From the NCBI GenBank assembly GCA_016713565.1, contig JADJOX010000001.1, positions 372,001-436,000 on the forward strand: DNA of 64,000 nucleotides. The letters run 5' to 3'. Positions 27,628 through 36,705 of this stretch are shown in pieces (within the stretch, counting starts at the first letter, position 1; each line of letters starts with the position of its first letter). The position numbers were made by a program, and so were the translations under genes. Below the pieces are notes generated by a model that was not told the origin of the DNA, made no database searches, and was given only the letters and a program-made list of their open reading frames with translations. Source of the DNA: Ignavibacteriota bacterium (GTDB lineage: Bacteria > Bacteroidota > Ignavibacteria > Ignavibacteriales > Melioribacteraceae).

Positions 27628-30594
27628 ATGAAATTGAATTACCATCGTTGCAAATTAAATTTCACCACAGGACTTTTAACAGTGATTATCCTGCTTAATA
27701 GTTCAAATTTTCATTTCCTATATTCGCAGTCAAATTCAGGGCGCCTGCAAGGAAAGATTGTTGATGCCTCCGCAAATCAACCATTGCCTGGCGCCAATGT
27801 TTTTTTAGAAGGGACTGCAATTGGAAGTTCTTCAAATTTGGACGGAGAATATAGAATTCCCAGTATATCTCCGGGGAAATATTTGGTTGTAGTCTCATAT
27901 ATTGGTTATGTAAAACAATCAATTCCAATAGAAATTCTGGCAAATAAAACCATTAGTTTAGATATCAAACTGCAATCAGCCCTTTTTGAATTGGGAGAAG
28001 TTGTAACCATTACCGGTCAGCTTGAAGGACAAGCTCAAGCAATTAATCAACAAGTTACATCAGATCAAATTGTAAACGTGGTTTCCGAACAAAAAATTAA
28101 GGAATTACCAGATGCCAATGCCGCTGAGTCTGTTGGAAGGTTGCCCGGGGTCGCAGTTCAACGTGATGGAGGAGAAGCATCAAAGCTAATGATTCGCGGT
28201 TTGGATCCAAAGTTTGCAAATATTACCGTAAACGGAATTCAAATTCCTGCCACAGGAGCGGAAAGAAGAGATGTTGATCTAAGTTTAATATCTCAAAGTA
28301 CTTTGTCTGGAATTGAATTATACAAAGCATTGACGCCAGATCAAGATGCAGATGCAATTGCGGGAGTTGTAAACCTTGTAACCGGTAAAGCCAAACCTCA
28401 GCAAAAAATTACAATTGATCTTTTTGGAATTTATAGCGGTTTAACTGAATCCGCAAAACAATATAAAGCTTCTGCACAATATAGCAACAGATTCTTTGAA
28501 AATTTACTTGGTTTGCAAGCTGGGTTAAATACTGAAAAAAGAGATAGAAGCAGGGAATTACATACAGATGGTTGGACGGTTCCTGCAAATGAGGATTATA
28601 AGATTAACAGTCTTACCGTACAATTTGATGATGAAACCAGAAAAAGATACGGCGGAAATTTAAATTTGGATATTAACACAGGCGATGATGGCAATATTAA
28701 GTTTATTAATTTCTATAGTTATACTTCGCGAGATAGATTTACAAGTAATAGAAATTATACAGTTGACGGAACGGTAACATATATTGGACAAGCTGCGGAT
28801 TATAATATATCGACTTTGAATAATTCTCTTGTTGGGGAAAATCATTTAAGTTCACTTAAAATAAACTGGGCTTTTGCACATGCCTATTCTGAAGCCAAAA
28901 CACCATTTGACCATACAATGAGATTTTATGAAAGTAAGTCAACAACTTCTGGAATGCAGAATATTGACGACACACATGTTCTTAAACTTCCGGGAAAAAA
29001 TTTAATTGGTTATGCATTTAATGCATTTGATAAAGCAACATTGGATCGTGGTTTTTTTCATACAGAATCTAATAATGAAAGAAATTATGACGCTAAAATT
29101 GATTTAGAATATCCATTTGAAATTAGCAATAGTTTTGCGGGAATTATTAAAGCCGGTTACAAATTTAGAGAAAAAACAAGGAATCGAAATTACAACGAAA
29201 AAGAAAGTATATACTATTTAAGAGGTATTTATGATTATTACAGAGATGATAATGGAAATATTGTAGAAAAAGATTGGACTAATTCATACTGGCCAAACCA
29301 TCCCAAAGCTTTATTAACCGATTATTTAGCTGGTCCTCCTTATGATACGCGTTCAATAGACGGAGGCTATTTGTTAAATCCATTAATTGATGAAGAAAGA
29401 ATTAGAAGCTGGTACGAATTTAATAAATATGGCATAAATGAAACCGGAAAAAGTAATGAATATTATAATCAATTAGTAAGTGTGAGAAATATCTATTCGG
29501 TTACCGAAAATGTTCAGGGCAGTTATTCAATGATTAAATTGAATGCAGGTCAAATATTAACTTTAATCGGCGGAATTAGATATGAAATTGAAAACAATGA
29601 CTATACAGGAAAATTTGCCCCTAGAATATTAGGCGAATTTGAAGGACAAGCGGGAAATGTAAAAGATACGACATCTAATTTTAAAAAAGAATATTGGTTG
29701 CCAAATGCTCATTTAAAGATCTCCCCTTTAGATTGGTTAGATTTAAGATTTGCTGTCAGTAAATCAATTTCAAGACCGGATTATTTAATGAGAATGCCTT
29801 CACTTTATATAAACAATCAAACACAAGAAATTACGAGTGGAAATCCGTATTTAAAACCTGCCATATCATGGAACTATGATGCCAATATTTCTTTTTATGT
29901 AACTCAATATGGACTACTAACATTATCAGGGTTCAGCAAAAATATAAATAATATTTTTTATTGGCTGAACGACATTAAATTGCTTACTGACAATGATGCA
30001 ATTGAACAAGGGTTGCCGCTATCCGAATATGGACCATTCAGACAATATTCACTTGATAAACCTGTTAATACTGATAATACTAAAGTTTGGGGTTTTGAAG
30101 TAGATTTGCAGTCGCATTTAAGCTTTTTGCCCGGTCTTCTTCAAAATATTGTTGTCAGTGCCAATTATTCTATAATAATGTCGGAAACAATTTACCCTAG
30201 ATTTAAATTAGTTCAACCGACGGGTTTCCCACCAAAACCACCAATAGCAACATACTTTTATACTAAAAGAGAATTAAATGGACAAACAGATTATACAGCT
30301 AATTTAACTGTTGGTTATGATTACAAAGATTTTTCTGCCAGAGTCTCCGGATACTTTCAAGGGCCGTACCTTGCATATATAAGTAATTTGGAAAATCAAG
30401 ATCAGTATCAAAAAGCTTTTTCTCGTTGGGATCTTGCAATCAAACAAGTAATTACAGAAAATATTACGGTTTTTGGTAACGTTAATAATTTTACAAACAC
30501 TATTGAAGGTGGATACTTAAGTTTTAAAAATCTTGATATTGGAGGTTATTTATATGGTATTAGTGCGGATTTGGGTATTCAACTAAATCTTTAA
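27628..30594 (+). CDS. TonB-dependent outer-membrane receptor, FecA-like with CarboxypepD_reg-like N-terminus
   Basis: After a signal peptide ending at FHFLYSQ, residues about 35-120 form a carboxypeptidase-regulatory-like beta-sandwich (GRLQGKIVDASANQPLPGAN, SNLDGEYRIPSISPGKY). The plug follows (IKELPDANAAESVGRLPGVA, MIRGLDPKFANITVNGIQIP, YKALTPDQDADAIAGVVNL), then a 22-strand barrel region with SKSISRPDYLMRMPSLY. The DQDADAIAG and SISRPDY motifs are those of the Xanthomonas/Caulobacter-type TonB receptors (TIGR01782-like) rather than classic SusC. No SusD gene follows. It probably imports oligosaccharides liberated by the enzymes upstream. Ribosome site aagga. Confidence 0.9.
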   Translation: MKLNYHRCKLNFTTGLLTVIILLNSSNFHFLYSQSNSGRLQGKIVDASANQPLPGANVFLEGTAIGSSSNLDGEYRIPSISPGKYLVVVSYIGYVKQSIPIEILANKTISLDIKLQSALFELGEVVTITGQLEGQAQAINQQVTSDQIVNVVSEQKIKELPDANAAESVGRLPGVAVQRDGGEASKLMIRGLDPKFANITVNGIQIPATGAERRDVDLSLISQSTLSGIELYKALTPDQDADAIAGVVNLVTGKAKPQQKITIDLFGIYSGLTESAKQYKASAQYSNRFFENLLGLQAGLNTEKRDRSRELHTDGWTVPANEDYKINSLTVQFDDETRKRYGGNLNLDINTGDDGNIKFINFYSYTSRDRFTSNRNYTVDGTVTYIGQAADYNISTLNNSLVGENHLSSLKINWAFAHAYSEAKTPFDHTMRFYESKSTTSGMQNIDDTHVLKLPGKNLIGYAFNAFDKATLDRGFFHTESNNERNYDAKIDLEYPFEISNSFAGIIKAGYKFREKTRNRNYNEKESIYYLRGIYDYYRDDNGNIVEKDWTNSYWPNHPKALLTDYLAGPPYDTRSIDGGYLLNPLIDEERIRSWYEFNKYGINETGKSNEYYNQLVSVRNIYSVTENVQGSYSMIKLNAGQILTLIGGIRYEIENNDYTGKFAPRILGEFEGQAGNVKDTTSNFKKEYWLPNAHLKISPLDWLDLRFAVSKSISRPDYLMRMPSLYINNQTQEITSGNPYLKPAISWNYDANISFYVTQYGLLTLSGFSKNINNIFYWLNDIKLLTDNDAIEQGLPLSEYGPFRQYSLDKPVNTDNTKVWGFEVDLQSHLSFLPGLLQNIVVSANYSIIMSETIYPRFKLVQPTGFPPKPPIATYFYTKRELNGQTDYTANLTVGYDYKDFSARVSGYFQGPYLAYISNLENQDQYQKAFSRWDLAIKQVITENITVFGNVNNFTNTIEGGYLSFKNLDIGGYLYGISADLGIQLNL

Positions 30595-30672
30595 TTTAAA
30601 AATTAAATAAAATTAAAAACTTACATTTTGATATTTATAAAGTAAAAACATCAATAACACAAAGGAGTAAAT

Positions 30673-33588
30673 ATGAAAAGAAACAGATTACGTTTTTATT
30701 CAATTATAATTTTCCTGTCTCTCATAGTAATATCAACAACATGGGGACAAGAGAGAATTATAGAAGAAAATGAAGGATTTGTAAATCAAATAATTTTGGG
30801 AGATACACTTGCAGACGGTTCTCAAGCACATAACGTATATATTTTTAAAAGAGGGGCAAAATACTTTGTAAATGGTCAAATTAGTAATGTGGGATTTATA
30901 ATTACGTTAAAAGCAGAATCAGGAACAGGAACATTGCCAATAATAAGAAATTGGCCGGATGCAAATGGTGAATTAGGAAGAATATTGGATGCAAATGATG
31001 ATGCATATGTCTATAATTTGTATTTAGATGGTATGGGTCCCGACTTAACAACAACAGAACCGGATCCTTTATACACAATGAACGGACAGTTGTTAAGAGC
31101 AGGCGCGGCAGGAAAAGTTTTAGTAGTAGATGGCTGTGTACTAAATAATGTAGGACAAACAATAATACGCTCAAATAGCGGAGCAAGAAAAGTACAAGTA
31201 ACAAACTCAATAATAGCAAATGCGGGACAATTATCACGGGATAATTTAGGAAATGGAAGAATAATAGATTTTCGTAATGGCATAACAGATACAGTAATAT
31301 TCAGAAATTGTACAATGGTAAATAGTTATGACAGGTTAATAAGACACTATGGAGCTGCCGCAAATTCAAATACAGCCTATGTAAATTATTTGGAATTAGA
31401 TCATAACACGATAGTTCATAATACAGGAGCTTATGGATTTATCTATTTAGGCGATATAAGCGGAAGTGTAAAGATCACAAATAATTTATTTTATAACCCA
31501 ATGACATTAGGAGTAGATCCAGCCGACCAGCAAAGGTTTGCAGAAATATCCTCAATAAGTGAAGTTGGTCCAGATGGAAATCCGGTAAATCCATTGATAA
31601 TAGAACAGCCGAATGATTTATATAATCCAACATATTTGATGAGTAATAACATAATAGCATACGATCAAACAGTAAAAGAATATATGACGGCAAATAATGT
31701 TACACCGGCTCCGGCATTAGCTCCTAGGTTAGCGTCAAAAGTAACTGGCAGCACACCGTTTACTGATGCAGAAGTAACCTTGACCAATATACCAAATGTG
31801 ATGATAGAAGTAATGAATTGGTATCGACCATTGGCAGTAGCCCAATTAGCCGGAGGAATGATAACGACAACTGAAGTGGATATGGATAGAAGAAACGCAG
31901 AATATTGGTTAAATGAATTGGACGCATCATACACAACAAGCAATCCGGCATTTATCGGTACAGATGGCAAGCCAATTGGCGCAGATTGGGGAAGTAAAGT
32001 AAACCAAGAACAAGTAGTTTGGAATGAGAAAGTTATAGAAGAAAATGAAGGATTTGTAAATCAAATAATTTTGGGAGATACACTTTCAGACGGTTCTCAA
32101 GCACATAACGCATATATTTTTAAAAGAGGCGCAACTTATTTTGTAAATGGACAAATTAGCAATATTGGTTTTGAGATAAAATTAGCAGCAGAATCAGGAA
32201 CGGGAACATTGCCAATAATAAGAAATTGGCCGGATGCAAATGGTGAATTAGGAAGAATATTGGATGCAAATGATGATGCATATGTCTATAATTTGTATTT
32301 AGATGGTATGGGTCCCGACTTAACAACAACAGAACCGGATCCTTTATACACAATGAACGGACAGTTGTTAAGAGCAGGCGCGGCAGGAAAAGTTTTAGTA
32401 GTAGATGGCTGTGTACTAAATAATGTAGGACAAACAATAATACGCTCAAATAGCGGAGCAAGAAAAGTACAGGTAACAAACTCAATAATAGCAAATGCGG
32501 GACAATTATCACGGGATAATTTAGGAAATGGAAGAATAATAGATTTTCGTAATGGCATAACAGATACAGTAATATTCAGAAATTGTACAATGGTAAATAG
32601 TTATGACAGGTTAATAAGACACTATGGAGCTGCCGCAAATTCAAATACAGCCTATGTAAATTATTTGGAATTAGATCATAACACGATAGTTCATAATACA
32701 GGAGCTTATGGATTTATCTATTTAGGCGATATAAGCGGAAGTGTAAAGATCACAAATAATTTATTTTATAACCCAATGACATTAGGAGTAGATCCAGCCG
32801 ACCAGCAAAGGTTTGCAGAAATATCCTCAATAAGTGAAGTTGGTCCAGATGGAAATCCGGTAAATCCATTGATAATAGAACAGCCGAATGATTTATATAA
32901 TCCAACATATTTGATGAGTAATAACATAATAGCATACGATCAAACAGTAAAAGAATATATGACGGCAAATAATGTTACACCGGCTCCGGCATTAGCTCCT
33001 AGGTTAGCGTCAAAAGTAACTGGCAGCACACCGTTTACTGATGCAGAAGTAACCTTGACCAATATACCAAATGTGATGATAGAAGTAATGAATTGGTATC
33101 GACCATTGGCAGTAGCCCAATTAGCCGGAGGAATGATAACGACAACTGAAGTGGATATGGATAGAAGAAACGCAGAATATTGGTTAAATGAATTGGACGC
33201 ATCATACACAACAAGCAATCCGGCATTTATCGGTACAGATAGCAAGCCAATTGGCGCAGAATGGGGAAGCGTTATTACAAGTATTGAAAGCAATATAAAT
33301 GAAATTCCTGTTTCATATATGTTGAATAATAATTATCCTAATCCATTCAATCCAACAACAACAATTAGTTTTGGCTTACCGGAAAAATCAATTGTTAGCT
33401 TAAGCGTTTTTAATATATTAGGACAAAAAGTTTTTGAATTAAAAGAGCAGAATTTATCTTCAGGAATTCATTCTTATAATTTTGATGCATCTCAACTTAC
33501 TAGCGGTATTTATATTTATACAATCAATGCAACTGGTATTGATGGCCAAAATTTTGTTTCTTCTAAAAAGATGACATTATTGAAATAA
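30673..33588 (+). CDS. T9SS-exported beta-helix protein with two nearly identical internal repeats
   Basis: A signal peptide ending at TTWGQ is followed by two copies of an about 413-residue beta-helix module (residues 29-441 and 454-866; DNA offset exactly 1275 bp). It resembles the DUF4957/DUF5123 beta-helix proteins of Bacteroidota glycan loci, with helix turns such as VQVTNSIIANAGQLS and YLELDHNTIVHNTGAYGFIY. The last 90 residues are a type-A T9SS sorting domain (NNYPNPFNPTTTISFGLP, VFNILGQKVFELKEQNLSSG, KKMTLLK). It has a strong ribosome site (aaaggag) and lies 78 bp after the TonB receptor, so it could be the surface glycan-binding or cleaving partner in place of SusD (inference). A hairpin terminator follows. 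Confidence 0.8.
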   Translation: MKRNRLRFYSIIIFLSLIVISTTWGQERIIEENEGFVNQIILGDTLADGSQAHNVYIFKRGAKYFVNGQISNVGFIITLKAESGTGTLPIIRNWPDANGELGRILDANDDAYVYNLYLDGMGPDLTTTEPDPLYTMNGQLLRAGAAGKVLVVDGCVLNNVGQTIIRSNSGARKVQVTNSIIANAGQLSRDNLGNGRIIDFRNGITDTVIFRNCTMVNSYDRLIRHYGAAANSNTAYVNYLELDHNTIVHNTGAYGFIYLGDISGSVKITNNLFYNPMTLGVDPADQQRFAEISSISEVGPDGNPVNPLIIEQPNDLYNPTYLMSNNIIAYDQTVKEYMTANNVTPAPALAPRLASKVTGSTPFTDAEVTLTNIPNVMIEVMNWYRPLAVAQLAGGMITTTEVDMDRRNAEYWLNELDASYTTSNPAFIGTDGKPIGADWGSKVNQEQVVWNEKVIEENEGFVNQIILGDTLSDGSQAHNAYIFKRGATYFVNGQISNIGFEIKLAAESGTGTLPIIRNWPDANGELGRILDANDDAYVYNLYLDGMGPDLTTTEPDPLYTMNGQLLRAGAAGKVLVVDGCVLNNVGQTIIRSNSGARKVQVTNSIIANAGQLSRDNLGNGRIIDFRNGITDTVIFRNCTMVNSYDRLIRHYGAAANSNTAYVNYLELDHNTIVHNTGAYGFIYLGDISGSVKITNNLFYNPMTLGVDPADQQRFAEISSISEVGPDGNPVNPLIIEQPNDLYNPTYLMSNNIIAYDQTVKEYMTANNVTPAPALAPRLASKVTGSTPFTDAEVTLTNIPNVMIEVMNWYRPLAVAQLAGGMITTTEVDMDRRNAEYWLNELDASYTTSNPAFIGTDSKPIGAEWGSVITSIESNINEIPVSYMLNNNYPNPFNPTTTISFGLPEKSIVSLSVFNILGQKVFELKEQNLSSGIHSYNFDASQLTSGIYIYTINATGIDGQNFVSSKKMTLLK
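30758..31995 (+). repeat. Copy 1 of a 1.24-kb tandem coding repeat
   Basis: Aligns to 32033-33270 with a constant offset of 1275 bp. From about 30930 to the end I count only 3-4 differences, but in about 30835-30925 roughly 18 differences cluster, most changing the protein (for example IITLKAES against EIKLAAES). Confidence 0.9.
32033..33270 (+). repeat. Copy 2 of the 1.24-kb tandem coding repeat
   Basis: Second copy, separated from copy 1 by a 37-bp linker that encodes VNQEQVVWNEK. The near-identity over 1 kb implies recent duplication or gene conversion. Confidence 0.9.
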
Positions 33589-33606
33589 TCTGATATTAAT
33601 CTAAAG

Positions 33607-33645
33607 TTCCTCCATTAAAATTAATTTTGATGGAGGAATTCTTAT
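33607..33645 (+). terminator. Rho-independent-type hairpin after the beta-helix gene
   Basis: Stem ttcctccat (33607-33615) pairs with atggaggaa (33630-33638), and the pairing continues inward through a/t pairs to a 4-nt loop. A T-rich tail (ttctta) follows. It lies 18 bp after the stop at 33588. Confidence 0.75.
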
Positions 33646-33694
33646 TTAAATTATGAACCAATTCTAAAATTAATAATTAAGGGTAAACAATTAA

Positions 33695-35080
33695 GTGAAA
33701 TCGAAAATAGTTTTTTGTTTAATATTATTTATAAGTGTTTTCAAAATCAGCTTAGCGCAAAATGGTTGGGTTCCTCTTTTTAATGGTGAGAATCTGCAAG
33801 GTTGGAAAGTTGTTGATGGTGAAGCTAATTTCGAAGTTGTTGAAGGCGTAATTGTAGGTACATCAAAATTCAATTCTCACAATACTTTTTTAGTTACCGA
33901 AAATGAGTTTGATAATTTTGTATTGGAGTTTGATGTTTTAATTGATGAAGAATTAAATTCCGGAGTTCAGATTAGAAGTGCAAAATCTCCTGAAATAAAT
34001 GGCGGCAGCGTTTATGGATATCAAGTCGAAATAGATCCATCAAAAAGGAGTTGGTCCGGAGGAATTTACGATGAAGGAAGAAGGGGCTGGCTTTATAATT
34101 TAGAATGCAATCAAAATGGTAAAAAAGCTTTTCAAAATGGTAAATGGAATAAATACAAAGTTGAAGCAATGAATGAAAACATTCGAGTTTGGGTTAACGG
34201 AATTCAAACTTCAGATTTAATTGATGATTTGAGTCCAAAAGGAATAATTGCTCTGCAAGTTCATAGTATAGATAAAGAAGAATTAAATGGCAGAAAAGTA
34301 AAATTTAAAAATGTTAGAATCAAAAACATAGATTTGCAAAAAGAAATTGCACATGAAAATAACCCAATTAGACAAATCAGTTATCTTTCAAATAAATTGA
34401 CAAAAAGAGAAATTTCAGAAGGATGGAAATTACTTTGGGATGGGGAAACTACTAACGGATGGCGTGGAGCCAAAATGGAACATTTTCCCGAAAAAGGATG
34501 GCAAATAAAAAATGGAATTTTAACAGTTTTAGATAGTGGCGGATATGAATCTAGAAATGGCGGAGACATTGTTACCGTTAAAAAATATAAGAATTTTGAA
34601 TTGGAAGTTGATTTCAAATTAACAAAAGGCGCGAATAGCGGAATTAAATATTTTGTAAATACAGAACTTAATTTAGCCGAAGGTTCCGCAATCGGCTGTG
34701 AATATCAAATATTAGATGATGAATTTCATCCGGATGCTAAATTAGGAGTAAATGGAAACAGAACACTTGCATCTTTATACGATTTGATTTCTCCCAATGC
34801 TTTACTTTATGCGCCGAATGAAAATAATGCTAAAAGAGTAAATAAGTATGGATGGAATAGAGCTAAAATTGTTGTTAATAAAAATCATGTTGAGCATTAT
34901 CTCAATGGAATTAAAGTTGTTGAATATGAACGTAATAATCAAGTATGGGAAGCTTTAGTTGATTATAGTAAATACAAAGATTGGCCGAATTTTGGAGATT
35001 TTGAAGAAGGACATTTATTATTGCAAGATCATGGAAATGAAGTATATTATAGAAATATAAAAATTAAAGAATTAAACTAA
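33695..35080 (+). CDS. Secreted protein with two 3-keto-disaccharide hydrolase-like (DUF1080) domains
   Basis: GTG start and signal peptide (VFCLILFISVFKISLAQ). Two tandem concanavalin-like domains are visible. Domain 1 (about 24-210) has WVPLFNGENLQGWKVVDGE, ELNSGVQIRSAKSPE and GYQVEIDPSKRSW. Domain 2 (about 245-460) has WKLLWDGETTNGWRG, GANSGIKYFVNTE and GCEYQILDDEFHP. This family (PF06439) includes enzymes that hydrolyse 3-keto-glycosides after oxidation of the sugar, and carbohydrate-binding members. A paired oxidoreductase is not present in the window. The terminator at 33607-33645 separates it from the preceding gene. Confidence 0.75.
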   Translation: MKSKIVFCLILFISVFKISLAQNGWVPLFNGENLQGWKVVDGEANFEVVEGVIVGTSKFNSHNTFLVTENEFDNFVLEFDVLIDEELNSGVQIRSAKSPEINGGSVYGYQVEIDPSKRSWSGGIYDEGRRGWLYNLECNQNGKKAFQNGKWNKYKVEAMNENIRVWVNGIQTSDLIDDLSPKGIIALQVHSIDKEELNGRKVKFKNVRIKNIDLQKEIAHENNPIRQISYLSNKLTKREISEGWKLLWDGETTNGWRGAKMEHFPEKGWQIKNGILTVLDSGGYESRNGGDIVTVKKYKNFELEVDFKLTKGANSGIKYFVNTELNLAEGSAIGCEYQILDDEFHPDAKLGVNGNRTLASLYDLISPNALLYAPNENNAKRVNKYGWNRAKIVVNKNHVEHYLNGIKVVEYERNNQVWEALVDYSKYKDWPNFGDFEEGHLLLQDHGNEVYYRNIKIKELN

Positions 35081-35134
35081 TCTATTGATTTTTAAGTTTA
35101 GGAAGTCAATCCTATATTGTAAGGTAAATTATTT

Positions 35135-35911
35135 GTGATATTAATAGTTTTATTAAATTTATTTATGAATTTTAGTTTTAATCAAAAAGACTTTGTTTCA
35201 ATTACTGCACATAGAGGTGCATCCGGTTATGCTCCGGAGAATACTATGTCCGCCTTTACGACTGCTATTATTATGGGTTCAAATTATATTGAACTGGATG
35301 CACAAGAAACTTCTGACGGAGAAATAATAATTCTTCATGATAATACATTAGAACGAACAACTGGTATTAATAAGAATATTTGGGAAGTTAGTTATTCAGA
35401 AATAAAAAATTTAGACGCTGGATATTGGTTTAATGAAAAATTTAAAAATGAACCTATTCCGAAATTATCAGATGTAATAAATAATGTAAATGGGAAAATT
35501 AAATTAAATATTGAATTGAAAACAAATGGGCATGAAAAAAAACTTGCTGAAAAAGTAGTTAAAATAGTTGAAACAATGAAATTTACTTCAGATTGTATAT
35601 TAACTTCATTCGATTTTTCTCAAATCCGTAGAGTAAAGGAATTAAATCCAAATATAAAAGTAGGATATATTTTAAAATCATTACCGGAAAATATTGATGT
35701 ATTTAAATCCGATATTGAAATTTTAAGTGTTCACTATAACCTTGTTAACAATGAGTTTATGGAAAAAGCAATTAAGAATAACAAAGAAGTGCATGTATGG
35801 ACGGTAAATGATGAGGATGAAATGAAAAGAATAATTGATTTGGGAGTAAATAATATTATTACCAATTATCCAGATAAATTAAAAGAAATTCTTGGTCAAA
35901 TTAAAAATTGA
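35135..35911 (+). CDS. Glycerophosphodiester phosphodiesterase
   Basis: GTG start and a short hydrophobic N-terminus that may direct export. GDPD signatures: ITAHRGASGYAPENTMSAF, YIELDAQETSDGEIIILHDN (metal-binding Glu/Asp and His), LNIELKT, and the C-terminal VHVWTVNDEDEM and NNIITNYPDKL. The enzyme hydrolyses glycerophosphodiesters to glycerol 3-phosphate and an alcohol. It faces the glpKDF operon on the opposite strand (77 bp between stop codons), and its product is the GlpD substrate, so the neighbours are functionally related. Confidence 0.92.
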   Translation: MILIVLLNLFMNFSFNQKDFVSITAHRGASGYAPENTMSAFTTAIIMGSNYIELDAQETSDGEIIILHDNTLERTTGINKNIWEVSYSEIKNLDAGYWFNEKFKNEPIPKLSDVINNVNGKIKLNIELKTNGHEKKLAEKVVKIVETMKFTSDCILTSFDFSQIRRVKELNPNIKVGYILKSLPENIDVFKSDIEILSVHYNLVNNEFMEKAIKNNKEVHVWTVNDEDEMKRIIDLGVNNIITNYPDKLKEILGQIKN

Positions 35912-35987
35912 TGAATATTGTTAAATTTATTTAATTTAAATATTAAATAATAATTAAAATATTTCTAATTTATATAAAACTTATCCT

Positions 35988-36695
35988 TTATATTATTAAT
36001 AGATAAATAAGTGAAGATAAAATTGAACCTACTATTGGACCAATAACAGGGATCCATGCATATTTCCAATCGCTGTCTCCTTTATTTGCTACGGGCAGAA
36101 TTGAATGCATAATTCTTGGACCCAAATCTCTTGCCGGGTTAATTGCATAGCCTGTTGTTCCACCAAGAGAGAGACCAATTGCAAAAACCAGTAATGCAAC
36201 GGGCAATGCATTCAAAGATCCAATTCCAACCTCAGGCGCAGTAATTAGTAAAACTCCAAGAATAAATATAAAAGTTCCGATAATTTCGGAAAGTAGGTTA
36301 TTGGCGTATGATCTTATAGCGGGTTGTGTACAAAAAACCGCTAATTTTGAATCTTTATCTTCTGTTTCTTGAAAGTATTGTTTATATTGAAGCCAAACAA
36401 TAGTTGCCCCAATAAATGATCCAATCATTTGTCCTAAAATATATATTGGAACAGTATTCCATGCAAACTTTCCTGTTATAGCCAAACCAATTGTTACGGC
36501 TGGATTTAAGTGAGCTCCGCTAAATGATCCAACACAATACACAGAAACAAAAACAGCCATTGCCCATCCAAATGTGATTACAATCCAACCGGAGCCATTT
36601 CCTTTTGTTTTTTTTAATACAACATTTGCAACTACTCCATCTCCTAATGTTATTAGAAGTGCAGTACCAATAATTTCAGCTAGAAACGGAATCAT
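35988..36695 (-). CDS. glpF: Glycerol uptake facilitator, MIP/aquaglyceroporin
   Basis: The 235-residue membrane protein has six hydrophobic helices and both NPA boxes: SGAHLNPAVTIG and GYAINPARDLGPR. The Asp after the second NPA (NPARD) is characteristic of glycerol-conducting channels. It sits in the inner membrane and admits glycerol. It is the third gene of the minus-strand operon, 10 bp after glpD. Confidence 0.92.
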   Translation of the reverse strand: MIPFLAEIIGTALLITLGDGVVANVVLKKTKGNGSGWIVITFGWAMAVFVSVYCVGSFSGAHLNPAVTIGLAITGKFAWNTVPIYILGQMIGSFIGATIVWLQYKQYFQETEDKDSKLAVFCTQPAIRSYANNLLSEIIGTFIFILGVLLITAPEVGIGSLNALPVALLVFAIGLSLGGTTGYAINPARDLGPRIMHSILPVANKGDSDWKYAWIPVIGPIVGSILSSLIYLLII

Positions 36696-36705
36696 AATTT
36701 CTCCA

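Noticed and set aside
30758..33270. Possible CRISPR or mobile-element repeat.
   Set aside because: There are only two copies, both in-frame coding modules of one protein with no spacers, terminal inverted repeats or transposase.
30902..33293. Several minus-strand reading frames of 60-118 codons within the repeat region, present twice at the 1275-bp offset.
   Set aside because: They are mirror frames of the strongly supported plus-strand beta-helix gene, and their duplication simply follows the DNA repeat. Their composition (Leu/His-rich) is that of antisense frames.
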